This document shows, in pieces, positions 1-6,319 of a stretch of 9,434 bases of DNA. The stretch spans positions 1 through 9,434 of the forward strand of contig JAIYAI010000416.1 in the NCBI GenBank assembly GCA_027489135.1, written 5' to 3'. Origin of the DNA: Acetobacteraceae bacterium. Its GTDB lineage: Bacteria > Pseudomonadota > Alphaproteobacteria > Acetobacterales > Acetobacteraceae. The stretch's first letter is position 1, and each line of letters starts with the position of its first letter. Both the position numbers and the translations under genes were made by a program. Below the pieces are notes generated by a model. It was not told the origin of the DNA, ran no database searches, and worked only from the letters and a program-made list of their open reading frames with translations.

Positions 1-426
1 CTCGGGGCGCTCGGCGCCGGCGCCGCGGTGTGGGAAATCGCGCCGACCGACGCGCCGGGGGCGATCTCGGGCGCCGATCCGAGCGGGGGGCGGCCGATCG
101 CCGCGCGGCCGAGGCCGGCCACGGATCTCGTTGCCGTGGCGAGCCGGTCCCATCTCGACGCGGAGACCGAGGCCTTCCTGGCCGCGCTGCCGGTGGGGGA
201 GCGTCGGTCGATCGGCTCTTCGCTCAAGTTCTGCCTGGTCGCGGAGGGCGCCGCGGATGTGTATCCGCGCTTCGGACCCACCATGGAGTGGGATACCGGC
301 GCAGGCCAGGCCGTGCTGGAGGCCGCAGGCGGCCGGGTGACACTACCCGACGGCACTACCCCGCTCGGCTACGGCAAGGCCGATGCCGGCTATCGCAACG
401 GCGCTTTCGTCTGCTGGGGCGGCTGA
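1..426 (+). CDS. cysQ: 3'(2'),5'-bisphosphate nucleotidase CysQ, C-terminal part (5' end outside window)
   Basis: Frame 1 is open from the first base to the TGA at 424-426, giving the last 141 residues. The CysQ core is seen in the block reading SSLKFCLVAEGAADVYPRFG, followed by TMEWDTGAGQAVLEAAGG. The WD-T/I-x-A-G element is the second signature of the lithium-sensitive, Mg-dependent phosphatase (inositol monophosphatase-like) superfamily; its Asp is a metal ligand. The family removes the 3'-phosphate from PAP/PAPS, recycling a by-product of sulfate assimilation in the cytoplasm. The first metal-binding motif lies upstream of the window. The end NGAFVCWGG is typical of CysQ proteins, which close shortly after a YxNxxFxA/C element, so the C-terminus looks complete. 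The next gene is convergent, only 15 bases away. Inositol monophosphatase is the alternative call, but the SSLKF...VYPRFGPTMEWD block favours CysQ. Confidence 0.9.
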   Translation, partial: LGALGAGAAVWEIAPTDAPGAISGADPSGGRPIAARPRPATDLVAVASRSHLDAETEAFLAALPVGERRSIGSSLKFCLVAEGAADVYPRFGPTMEWDTGAGQAVLEAAGGRVTLPDGTTPLGYGKADAGYRNGAFVCWGG

Positions 427-435
427 GCGGCCGCC
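418..435. terminator. Weak GC hairpin at the convergent cysQ / DUF4214 gene ends
   Basis: GGCGGC (418-423) and GCCGCC (430-435) form a 6-bp stem around a 6-nt loop. The hairpin spans the cysQ stop codon and most of the 15-base gap between the two converging genes. There is no T-run on either side, so it is at best a weak shared terminator. It is reported because of its position, not its strength. Confidence 0.25.
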
Positions 436-441
436 TGGGCC

Positions 442-1203
442 TTACCCGCGGCGCCGGGCGGAGGTGTCCGGCGGCAGCCTGGCGGCGCTGGCGAGCACCG
501 CCTCGAACTCCATGCTCAGGTCGATGCCGGCCTGCCGGGCCCGTTGCGCCTCCTCCGAGGAGGCGAGGTCGCGCAGGAAGGTCCCGATGCCCAGTTCGCC
601 GGCGAGGATCCGCTCCGAATAGTGGTCCCAGCCGGCCCGGTCAGGCGGGCGCTTGAGCAGCCAGAGATAGGCATAGGCGACCGCGGCGCGAACCCCGTGC
701 CGGGCGAGGAACGCCCCAGGGATGATCCGCTCGTAGTCGAGCGGACCGTCCTGCAGCTTGAGGATGCTGTCGACGGAAAAGGTCTTGGGATCGGTCTTGT
801 GGTCCAGGATCACCGCCGCGACCGGGCGAGGCTGCCCGATGCGCAGGTTTTCCGGCATCAGGAAGACCTCTGCCGCGCGGATCACGCCGTCGAAGACCGG
901 CGCCGGCAGCGTGATGCGGAAGCCGCTCTCGGCCCGGATCCGCACGGCGCGCAGATCCGGTCGGGTCAGGTTTGCCTGCACCTGGGCCACGGGCTGGCCG
1001 TCGATTCGCAACTCCACCGTGCAGATGCGTTGCGGCTGGCTCAGGTCGAAGATCCAGCCGCTGGCCTCATAACCATGGTCGATGGCGTCGAAGGTCCCGA
1101 CGAGGGGCATGCCGGCGGCGATGCGCGGCATGCGGGCTGCGCCCATGGGACCGCCGGGGCCCGGCGGCGGGGTGGATGGCGCTGCGGTCTGGTCGTCGCT
1201 CAT
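442..1203 (-). CDS. DUF4214 domain-containing protein, probable polysaccharide-cluster accessory
   Basis: A 253-residue protein with no signal peptide or membrane segment. Residues 1-30 are a Pro/Ala-rich tail. Residues about 35-130 read as a beta-rich domain (GWIFD at 49-53, VELRIDGQPVAQV at 63-75, RPDL at 81-84, GFRITLP at 94-100). This resembles small beta-sandwich modules found next to or fused with glycosyltransferases. Residues about 163-220 are helical and match DUF4214: YLWLLKRPPDRAGWDHY, then LAGELGIGTFLRDLASSEE, following the family pattern Y-x2-hLxRxPD-x2-G. DUF4214 occurs in proteins linked to exopolysaccharides and surface proteins, and its biochemical role is unknown. The start overlaps the stop of the upstream glycosyltransferase as ATGA (1200-1203), and no Shine-Dalgarno is visible before it. 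Translation is therefore probably coupled. The domain call is fairly sure; the function is inferred from neighbours. Confidence 0.85.
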   Translation of the reverse strand: MSDDQTAAPSTPPPGPGGPMGAARMPRIAAGMPLVGTFDAIDHGYEASGWIFDLSQPQRICTVELRIDGQPVAQVQANLTRPDLRAVRIRAESGFRITLPAPVFDGVIRAAEVFLMPENLRIGQPRPVAAVILDHKTDPKTFSVDSILKLQDGPLDYERIIPGAFLARHGVRAAVAYAYLWLLKRPPDRAGWDHYSERILAGELGIGTFLRDLASSEEAQRARQAGIDLSMEFEAVLASAARLPPDTSARRRG

Positions 1204-2672
1204 CGGGATGCAACCGGTGCGTCAGCGGGCGTTGCGGTTCGCTGGCGGGCCGGCTCGGCGCGGTCGAGCGTCTCCGACAGGATCGTCGCCAGCATGCGTT
1301 GCCAGGTGAAGCCGGCGGCCTGGTCGCGGCAGCGCGCAGCCAGTGCGGCCGCGTCGCGCTCGCGTTCCGCCTCCAGGCGATAGATCGCGGCAAGCAGGTC
1401 CTCCGGGCTCTCGGGCTGAAAGCTGAATCCGGCCGCGCCTGCGACCTCCGGCATCGACGAGGAGGCCGAATGGGCGCAGGGCGTGCCCAGGCTGAAGCTC
1501 TCGACGATCGGCAGCCCGAAGCCCTCGAAAAGAGAGGGATAGACCGTGAAGGCGGCGAAGCGGAGCAGGGCGTATTTCTTGAACTCGCTGACGAAGCCGG
1601 CATAGGTGAAGTTCTCCGGCATGGCGCCCAGGTGGCGCTGCACGGCCTGGCCGAAGTCGAAGAGCCATCCCTCCTTGCCCATGAAGATCCAGCGGTAGCG
1701 GCGCAGCAGGCCGCGGTCCTGGGCCAGGGCGCGGAAGACGACCTCAAGGTTCTTGCGCGGCTCGATCGTGCCGAGGATGACGACATAGGGCTCGAAGGCG
1801 AGGCTGCCGTAGAGCCGGTCCGCGAGCCGGGCGAAGCGGTCGGGCCAGCGCACGCCATTCAACGCGACGATGGTGCGGTCCCCGGCATCCGGGCAGAGCC
1901 GACGCAGATATTCTGCGGTGGCCGAGGACACACAGGCATTGACGTCGTTGCTGGCGATGTCGCGCAGCAGGTTCAGCCCGTGCAACTCCGTGGTCGCGCG
2001 AAGGTGGAAGAACGGCGTCACGACCGTGGAGAAGTCGTGCAGAACCTGCACCTCGACGTCGAACATGCGATGGAAGGGCTTCTCCGCCGGATAGATCCCG
2101 ATGGATCCGTCCTCGGCGGCACGCACGGCGGCGAGCAGCGGCCCCCCGATCGCCTGGCCAAGCTGGTGATGGTAGCCGAAATACGACCCGCCCCCGCTGT
2201 CGAGCAGGAAGCGGACGTAGTCCGGCCGCAGCACATTGTCGCCGATGAAGAAGTCGCAGGGCAGGCCGGCCAGGACGATCTCGCGGGCCAGGTTGGCGGC
2301 GACGTTCGGGATGCCGGTGAACTGGGTTTCCCGCAGCGTTCCGACGTCGAAGAAGAGGCGCCATCCGCCCTCGCCAAGGCGGCGGCCGAGAGCGCCGAGG
2401 CCGGATATCGGCCCGGTCGGCGGGGCCATGCGTGCCGGCGGGTCCGGTGCGGTGGCCGGCGGCACTGTCGTTGCCTCGGCCGCGGGGGCTGGGGCCCGCG
2501 CGCCGGCATCGACAGCGGGGGGTGATAGCTCAGCGCCGGCATCGGCTGCCGCGGCAGGGGGCTTGGCGCCAGTTTCGGGTGACGGGACGGCGGGCCTGGC
2601 GCCGGTTTCGTCGGGCGGGGCGGAGGGGCCGGCGCCGCGGCGTCGCGTGGCAGGGGCTGGGGTGCGCGCCAT
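1200..2672 (-). CDS. Glycosyltransferase family 4 (GT-B fold) with Pro/Ala repeat N-terminus
   Basis: A 490-residue protein. The first 85 or so residues are low-complexity Pro/Ala/Gly with an 11-residue periodicity (see repeat entry). The folded part begins near GGWRLFFDVGTL, continues with TGIPNVAANLAREI, and ends in a GT4-type C-terminal domain. Key elements are EPRKN at 304-308, whose Arg/Lys usually contacts the donor diphosphate, and FEGFGLPIVE, whose E383 and E391 form the family's EX7E motif. SSSMPEVAGAAG and SPEDL follow in the expected places. The family transfers a sugar from a nucleotide-sugar donor with retention, on the cytoplasmic side of the membrane. The upstream GDP-mannose gene makes a mannosyltransferase plausible, but donor specificity cannot be read here. 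No clear ribosome site precedes 2672. An internal ATG at 2429 would drop the repeat region but also has none. Third-position GC stays high in the repeat region, so I keep the long form. Confidence 0.88.
   Translation of the reverse strand: MARTPAPATRRRGAGPSAPPDETGARPAVPSPETGAKPPAAAADAGAELSPPAVDAGARAPAPAAEATTVPPATAPDPPARMAPPTGPISGLGALGRRLGEGGWRLFFDVGTLRETQFTGIPNVAANLAREIVLAGLPCDFFIGDNVLRPDYVRFLLDSGGGSYFGYHHQLGQAIGGPLLAAVRAAEDGSIGIYPAEKPFHRMFDVEVQVLHDFSTVVTPFFHLRATTELHGLNLLRDIASNDVNACVSSATAEYLRRLCPDAGDRTIVALNGVRWPDRFARLADRLYGSLAFEPYVVILGTIEPRKNLEVVFRALAQDRGLLRRYRWIFMGKEGWLFDFGQAVQRHLGAMPENFTYAGFVSEFKKYALLRFAAFTVYPSLFEGFGLPIVESFSLGTPCAHSASSSMPEVAGAAGFSFQPESPEDLLAAIYRLEAERERDAAALAARCRDQAAGFTWQRMLATILSETLDRAEPARQRTATPADAPVASR
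2478..2642 (-). repeat. 33-bp tandem repeat coding five 11-residue Pro/Ala units in the glycosyltransferase
   Basis: Residues 11-65 of the glycosyltransferase fall into five consecutive 11-residue units. Each has Gly-Ala at the same position (residues 13-14, 24-25, 35-36, 46-47, 57-58). The last four units begin ETGAR, ETGAK, DAGAE and DAGAR at residues 22, 33, 44 and 55, each followed by Pro/Ala-rich sequence. The similarity is visible in DNA too: on the plus strand TGGCGCC is followed by AGTTTCG or GGTTTCG, 33 bases apart. A sixth, badly degenerate unit may follow (EATTVPP, from residue 66). The units suggest a disordered tether that grew by 33-bp duplication and may vary in copy number between strains. 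Confidence 0.75.
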
Positions 2673-2716
2673 GCGTCAGCGCGCCGCCAAGCCGCCGCGC
2701 CGCGCCGGGGGGCGGG

Positions 2717-3199
2717 TCACGCCTCGGTCTCCAGCGTAAGGGAGAACAGCTTCACGCCCAGCATGCGGCCGTCTTCCATGCCGAACTCGATCGGTCGGAT
2801 CGCGTCCGGCAGGTCGAAGGTCAGCACGTTGTCGTCCTCGGTCAGGATACCGGGGCGCAAGGGGATCCGCAGCGTGGTGCGGGCGGTCACATAGGCCGAG
2901 TGCATGCGCAGGCCGTTTAGGTAGGTCAGCACGTTCTGCCCCGTGAGCACGGGCGGGGCGCGGAAGACGTCGATCTCGAGCAGCAGCAGCGTCCGGTCCG
3001 CTGGCGGCGTGGCGGCGAAGCGAACCTCCGCGAAGCGGCCCATCGACCAGGCGAAATCCTCTTCCGGGATGTCGAAATGCCCGAGCCGGATCGCGGCATG
3101 CGGCATCTCACTGCCGATGATCAACGGCCTGTCGAGCCCGAGCCCAAGCACGGCAGCAGCGCCCCGAGCCCGACCGCGCCCACGTTCCGCCAACGCCAT
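2717..3199 (-). CDS. Small beta-rich hypothetical protein in the polysaccharide cluster
   Basis: A 160-residue protein I cannot assign to a characterised family. Residues 1-22 are Arg/Ala-rich. From about residue 25 on there is an alternating hydrophobic pattern typical of a beta-sandwich (RTLLLLEIDVFRAPP at 69-83, NVLTYLNGLRM at 89-99). It ends with NVLTFDLPDAIRPIEFG (124-140) and RMLGVKLFSLTL. This closing block, N-x-L-x-F-x-LPDA-x-x-P then LG-x-x-hxSLxL, recalls domains I know from alphaproteobacterial glycosyltransferases and polysaccharide proteins, which suggests a carbohydrate-binding-like fold. There is no export signal or membrane segment. The start at 3199 is supported by AAAGGA eight bases upstream; a later ATG at 3106 is the alternative. 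The gene lies 44 bases before the glycosyltransferase on the same strand, so it is probably co-transcribed with it. Its function is unknown. Confidence 0.75.
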   Translation of the reverse strand: MALAERGRGRARGAAAVLGLGLDRPLIIGSEMPHAAIRLGHFDIPEEDFAWSMGRFAEVRFAATPPADRTLLLLEIDVFRAPPVLTGQNVLTYLNGLRMHSAYVTARTTLRIPLRPGILTEDDNVLTFDLPDAIRPIEFGMEDGRMLGVKLFSLTLETEA

Positions 3200-3207
3200 G
3201 CAGAGAT

Positions 3208-3213
3208 TCCTTT
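3208..3213 (-). promoter_or_regulatory. Ribosome binding site fixing the start at 3199
   Basis: The minus strand reads AAAGGA eight bases before the ATG at 3199-3197. It is the clearest Shine-Dalgarno in the minus-strand cluster. It favours this start over the internal ATG at 3106, although the first 20 residues are Arg-rich and poorly structured. Confidence 0.6.
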
Positions 3214-3236
3214 CGGGTCAACCTTCGCGCCTTGGT

Positions 3237-3299
3237 CCGGGGGAGCCCCGGCGCCGCGCCAGCCCTTGTCACGCGGACCGCCTCCCGCCGCATGGCGGG
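3237..3299 (-). other. Intergenic segment with two GC hairpins between GMP/PMI gene and the small beta-rich gene
   Basis: The 122-base gap (3200-3321) contains two short perfect inverted repeats. CCGGGG/CCCCGG lies at 3237-3242 and 3246-3251 with a 3-nt loop. CCCGCC/GGCGGG lies at 3284-3289 and 3294-3299 with a 4-nt loop. Neither is followed by a T-run on the minus strand. They could reduce read-through from the GMP/PMI gene or protect its transcript end. In such GC-rich DNA, 6-bp stems also arise by chance, so this is weak. Confidence 0.25.
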
Positions 3300-3321
3300 C
3301 CGGGACCGCGGCGGGCATGCC

Positions 3322-4746
3322 TCAGGCGCGGCCGTATGTATCCTCCAGCCGGACGATGTCATCCTCGCCGGTATAGCTGCCGACCTGCACCTCGATCAGC
3401 GTCAGCGGGATCTTGCCCGGATTCTCCAGCCGATGGACGCAGCCGAGGGGCAGATAGACGCTCTCGTTCTCGCGCAGCAGGATTTCCTCTCCGTCGCGGT
3501 GAACGATGGCGGTGCCATGCACCACCACCCAGTGCTCGGCACGGTGGAAATGCTTCTGCAGGCTCAGCTTCTGGCCCGGGCGCACGCCGATCTGCTTGAC
3601 CTGGAACCGATCGCCCTGGATCAGACCCTCGTAGTGGCCCCAGGGGCGATAGACGCGACGATGCTGGGTGGCTTCCGCCCGACCGTTCGTGCGCAGGCGG
3701 TCCACCATCTTCTTGACGTCCTGCGCCCGGGCGCGTGGCGCGACCAGCACCGCATCATCCGTCGTGACGACAACCACCCCTTCCAGCCCGACAACGGCCG
3801 TCAGGATGCCCTCGCTCCTGACATAGCAGCCGCGGCTTTCAAGGATCTCCACAGGCCCGGACCCGGCGACGACATTGCCGTCCGGATCGCGCTCCGTGGC
3901 CGCCTCCCAGAGGGCATCCCAGGAGCCGAGGTCGGACCATCCGATCGAAGCCGGGACCACGGCCGCCTTCGCCGTCCGCTCCATGACGGCATAATCGATC
4001 GAGATCGATGGCGCGGCGAGGAAGGGATCCTTGGCGAGACGACGGAAGTCGAGGTCCGTCGCGGCGCCACTCACCGCGGCCTCGACGGCCGAGAGTACCG
4101 CCGGCGCGTGGGCCCGCAACTCTTCGATCAGCGTCCCGGCGGTGGCGACGAACATGCCGCTGTTCCAGAGGTGCCGCCCGCCGGCAAGAAAATCCGCCGC
4201 CGTCCGGGCATCCGGCTTCTCCACGAAGCGGGCGACGGCGGAGACGCCGGGTGAGTCCTGCAGCGCGGCGCCGACCTCGATGTAGCCGTAGCCGGTCTCG
4301 GGCGCCGTCGGGGTCATGCCGAAGGTGACGATCCGGCCCTGGCTGGCGGCGGCCGCCGCCTTCTCCAGCGACGTATGCAGCGCGGGGACGTCGGCGATGG
4401 CGTGGTCGGCGGCGAGGATCCAGAGCACCGCGGACGGGTCCTCTGCCGCGACCAGCAACGCGGCGGCTGCGATGGCCGGGGCACTGTTGCGGCCCGCAGG
4501 TTCCAGCACGATGCGGGCCCCGTCGATGCGGGCGGCGCGCAGTTGCTCGGCTACGAGGAAGCGATGCGCCTCGTTGCAGACGACCACGGGTGGGCCGAAG
4601 GCTTGGCCCGTGGCGCGTGCGGCCGTCTCCTGCAGCATGGTGCGGGCCGATACCAGCGGCCAGAACTGCTTCGGATAGCTCTCTCGCGACAGAGGCCAGA
4701 GCCGCGTTCCGGTGCCGCCGGACAGGATGACGGGGACGACGGGCAA
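3322..4746 (-). CDS. algA: Mannose-1-phosphate guanylyltransferase / mannose-6-phosphate isomerase (bifunctional)
   Basis: This cytoplasmic enzyme makes GDP-mannose: it isomerises fructose-6-P to mannose-6-P and joins mannose-1-P to GTP. The family is also called XanB, ManC or CpsB. The N-terminal nucleotidyltransferase shows the signature GGTGTRLWPLSRESYPKQF at residues 10-28, then FVEKPD, HLWNSGMF and SIDYAVMERT. The C-terminal cupin carries the type II isomerase motif QKHFHRAEHW, with Q397, H399, H401, E404 and H405 as likely metal or active-site residues, then VYLPLGCVHRLENPG. I chose the TTG at 4746: it gives 474 residues, the usual family length, with the signature close to the N-terminus as in AlgA. 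A TTG at 4794 and an ATG at 4887 are in-frame alternatives. The extra codons are Arg-rich with clearly lower third-position GC, and no good ribosome site precedes them. It is the first gene of the minus-strand cluster. Confidence 0.93.
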   Translation of the reverse strand: MPVVPVILSGGTGTRLWPLSRESYPKQFWPLVSARTMLQETAARATGQAFGPPVVVCNEAHRFLVAEQLRAARIDGARIVLEPAGRNSAPAIAAAALLVAAEDPSAVLWILAADHAIADVPALHTSLEKAAAAASQGRIVTFGMTPTAPETGYGYIEVGAALQDSPGVSAVARFVEKPDARTAADFLAGGRHLWNSGMFVATAGTLIEELRAHAPAVLSAVEAAVSGAATDLDFRRLAKDPFLAAPSISIDYAVMERTAKAAVVPASIGWSDLGSWDALWEAATERDPDGNVVAGSGPVEILESRGCYVRSEGILTAVVGLEGVVVVTTDDAVLVAPRARAQDVKKMVDRLRTNGRAEATQHRRVYRPWGHYEGLIQGDRFQVKQIGVRPGQKLSLQKHFHRAEHWVVVHGTAIVHRDGEEILLRENESVYLPLGCVHRLENPGKIPLTLIEVQVGSYTGEDDIVRLEDTYGRA

Positions 4747-4990
4747 GGCAGGAAGTCCCGCTTCTGTGAACGTCGCGCTGCTTACACGAACCAAGCCGCG
4801 GCGCAAGGATGCAAGGCGGTCTCGGGCGGCGGATCGACCGCGTCTGGCCCGGAGAGTGCGGCGTTGCGCAGCGTCACACTTCGTCATCCTGCGCAAGCGC
4901 GGGATCGGCTAGAGTCCTGGATAACCGGATGCTGATGTTCCACGCCGCATCGCAGCCGGACCGTCCCGCAACCCGCAGCAGATCGGATTC
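4747..4990. promoter_or_regulatory. Divergent intergenic region between GMP/PMI and DUF1800 genes
   Basis: This segment separates two divergent transcription units and should hold the promoters for both. Its base composition is more even than the flanking genes, and an in-frame extension of the GMP/PMI gene across 4747-4887 has atypical codon use, consistent with non-coding DNA. I found no convincing -35/-10 pair on either strand; TAGAGT at 4910-4915 lacks a partner at proper spacing. No operator-like palindrome stands out. Confidence 0.4.
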
Positions 4991-6319
4991 ATGGATCCTC
5001 GCGCCAGCATCGCTGCCATACGCTTCGGCCTCGGCCGGCGGCCCGACGACCCGGTGCCCGGCGACCCCGTCGCCTGGCTTGACCGGCAGGTGACGCTTCC
5101 GTCTCCGCAGCGCCAGCTCCCCGGGCTTGCGGCGCCGCTTTCCCAGGCCCAGGCGGCGGCGCTGTACCAGCAGCGCGCCATGGCGACGCGAGGCGAGAAC
5201 GGCCCCGCGCGCCGGGAGATCCGTGCCGCGACCGACGGCGATGCGCTGGGATGGGTGGCGCATTGCCTGCTGTCGGATGCGCCCTTCCAGGACCGGCTGA
5301 CCAATTTCTGGGCCAATCACTTCACCGTCAGCCGGCGCGTCCCCAATGCGGGCATGTTCGTCGGCCCGCTGATCCGCGAAGTGATCCGGCCCAACCTGTT
5401 CAACCGGTACGAGGATCTGCTGCTGGCCGCGGCGCGCCAGCCCGGCCTGATCGTCTACCTCTCGAACGGCCGCTCCAGCGGCCCGAACAGCCAGGCCGCG
5501 ATGCGACCCGGAAACAATACGCGGCGCGGGCTGAACGAGAACCTGGCGCGCGAGATCCTCGAACTGCATACGGTCTCTCCGGCCGCGGGCTATACCCAGG
5601 AGGACGTCACCTCCTTTGCCCGTATCCTCACGGGCTGGCGGATCGATCGCGGGGACGAAGCCGCCGCGTTCCGCTTCAGCAACCGTCAGCACGAGCCCGG
5701 CGAGAAGGTGCTCCTCGGCCGCCGCTTCCCAGAAGGCGAGCAGGGTGCGGTCGAGGCGCTGCGCTTCCTGGCGCGACACCCGGCGACCCATCGCCACATC
5801 GCCACCAAGCTCGCCCGGCACTTCGTCGCGGATGATCCGCCGCGGGAGGCCGTCGCCCGCATCGAGGCGGTCTTTCGGGACACCGGCGGCGACCTCGCCG
5901 CGGTCTCGCGCGCACTGATCCGCCTGCCCCAGGCCTGGGCGCCACCGCTTTCGAAGGTGCGCGATCCGCTCGACTACGTGCTCGCCGTCGGTCGCGGCCT
6001 CGGCTTCGGCCCGGACCAGGCGGAGTGGCTCGTCCAGGCCATGGAGGATTGCGGCCAGCCGCTGTGGAAGGCGCCGCAGCCCAATGGCTGGCCCGACGTC
6101 GCGACGGAATGGGCGCAGCCCGAGGCCCTGCTGCACCGGATCCAGTGGGCGCATGCCGTGTCCGGGCGGGTGGCGCAGCGCCGCGATCCGCGCGGCTTCG
6201 CCGCGGCAACCCTCGGTCCGCTTGCCTCCCCCGAGATGCTGCGCGAGGCGGCGCGTGCCGGCTCCGCGCAGGATGCCTACACCCTCGTTCTGGTCAGCCC
6301 CGAGTACCTGCGCCGATGA
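4991..6319 (+). CDS. DUF1800 domain-containing protein
   Basis: A 442-residue protein spanning the full DUF1800 (PF08811-type) family. The N-terminus AIRFGLGRRPDD (9-20) is the usual opening. The core motifs are FWANHFTVS (106-114), LNENLAREILELHT (181-194), GYTQEDVTSFARILTGWR (200-217), PNGWPD (364-369) and a closing VSPEYLRR (435-442). The family is widespread and its reaction is unknown. It is nearly always paired with a DUF1501 gene, as here. No signal peptide is visible, although partner proteins are exported. The stop overlaps the next start as ATGA (6316-6319), so the two are translationally coupled. The ATG at 4991 fits the family N-terminus, although the upstream ribosome site is weak. 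The family call is secure; the role is unknown. Confidence 0.93.
   Translation: MDPRASIAAIRFGLGRRPDDPVPGDPVAWLDRQVTLPSPQRQLPGLAAPLSQAQAAALYQQRAMATRGENGPARREIRAATDGDALGWVAHCLLSDAPFQDRLTNFWANHFTVSRRVPNAGMFVGPLIREVIRPNLFNRYEDLLLAAARQPGLIVYLSNGRSSGPNSQAAMRPGNNTRRGLNENLAREILELHTVSPAAGYTQEDVTSFARILTGWRIDRGDEAAAFRFSNRQHEPGEKVLLGRRFPEGEQGAVEALRFLARHPATHRHIATKLARHFVADDPPREAVARIEAVFRDTGGDLAAVSRALIRLPQAWAPPLSKVRDPLDYVLAVGRGLGFGPDQAEWLVQAMEDCGQPLWKAPQPNGWPDVATEWAQPEALLHRIQWAHAVSGRVAQRRDPRGFAAATLGPLASPEMLREAARAGSAQDAYTLVLVSPEYLRR

Noticed and set aside
972..2525. Long plus-strand open frame (517 codons) opposite the glycosyltransferase and DUF4214 genes
   Set aside because: It is antisense to genes with clear family motifs, has Arg/Gly/Ala-heavy composition and no recognisable domain. 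High third-position GC keeps antisense frames open.
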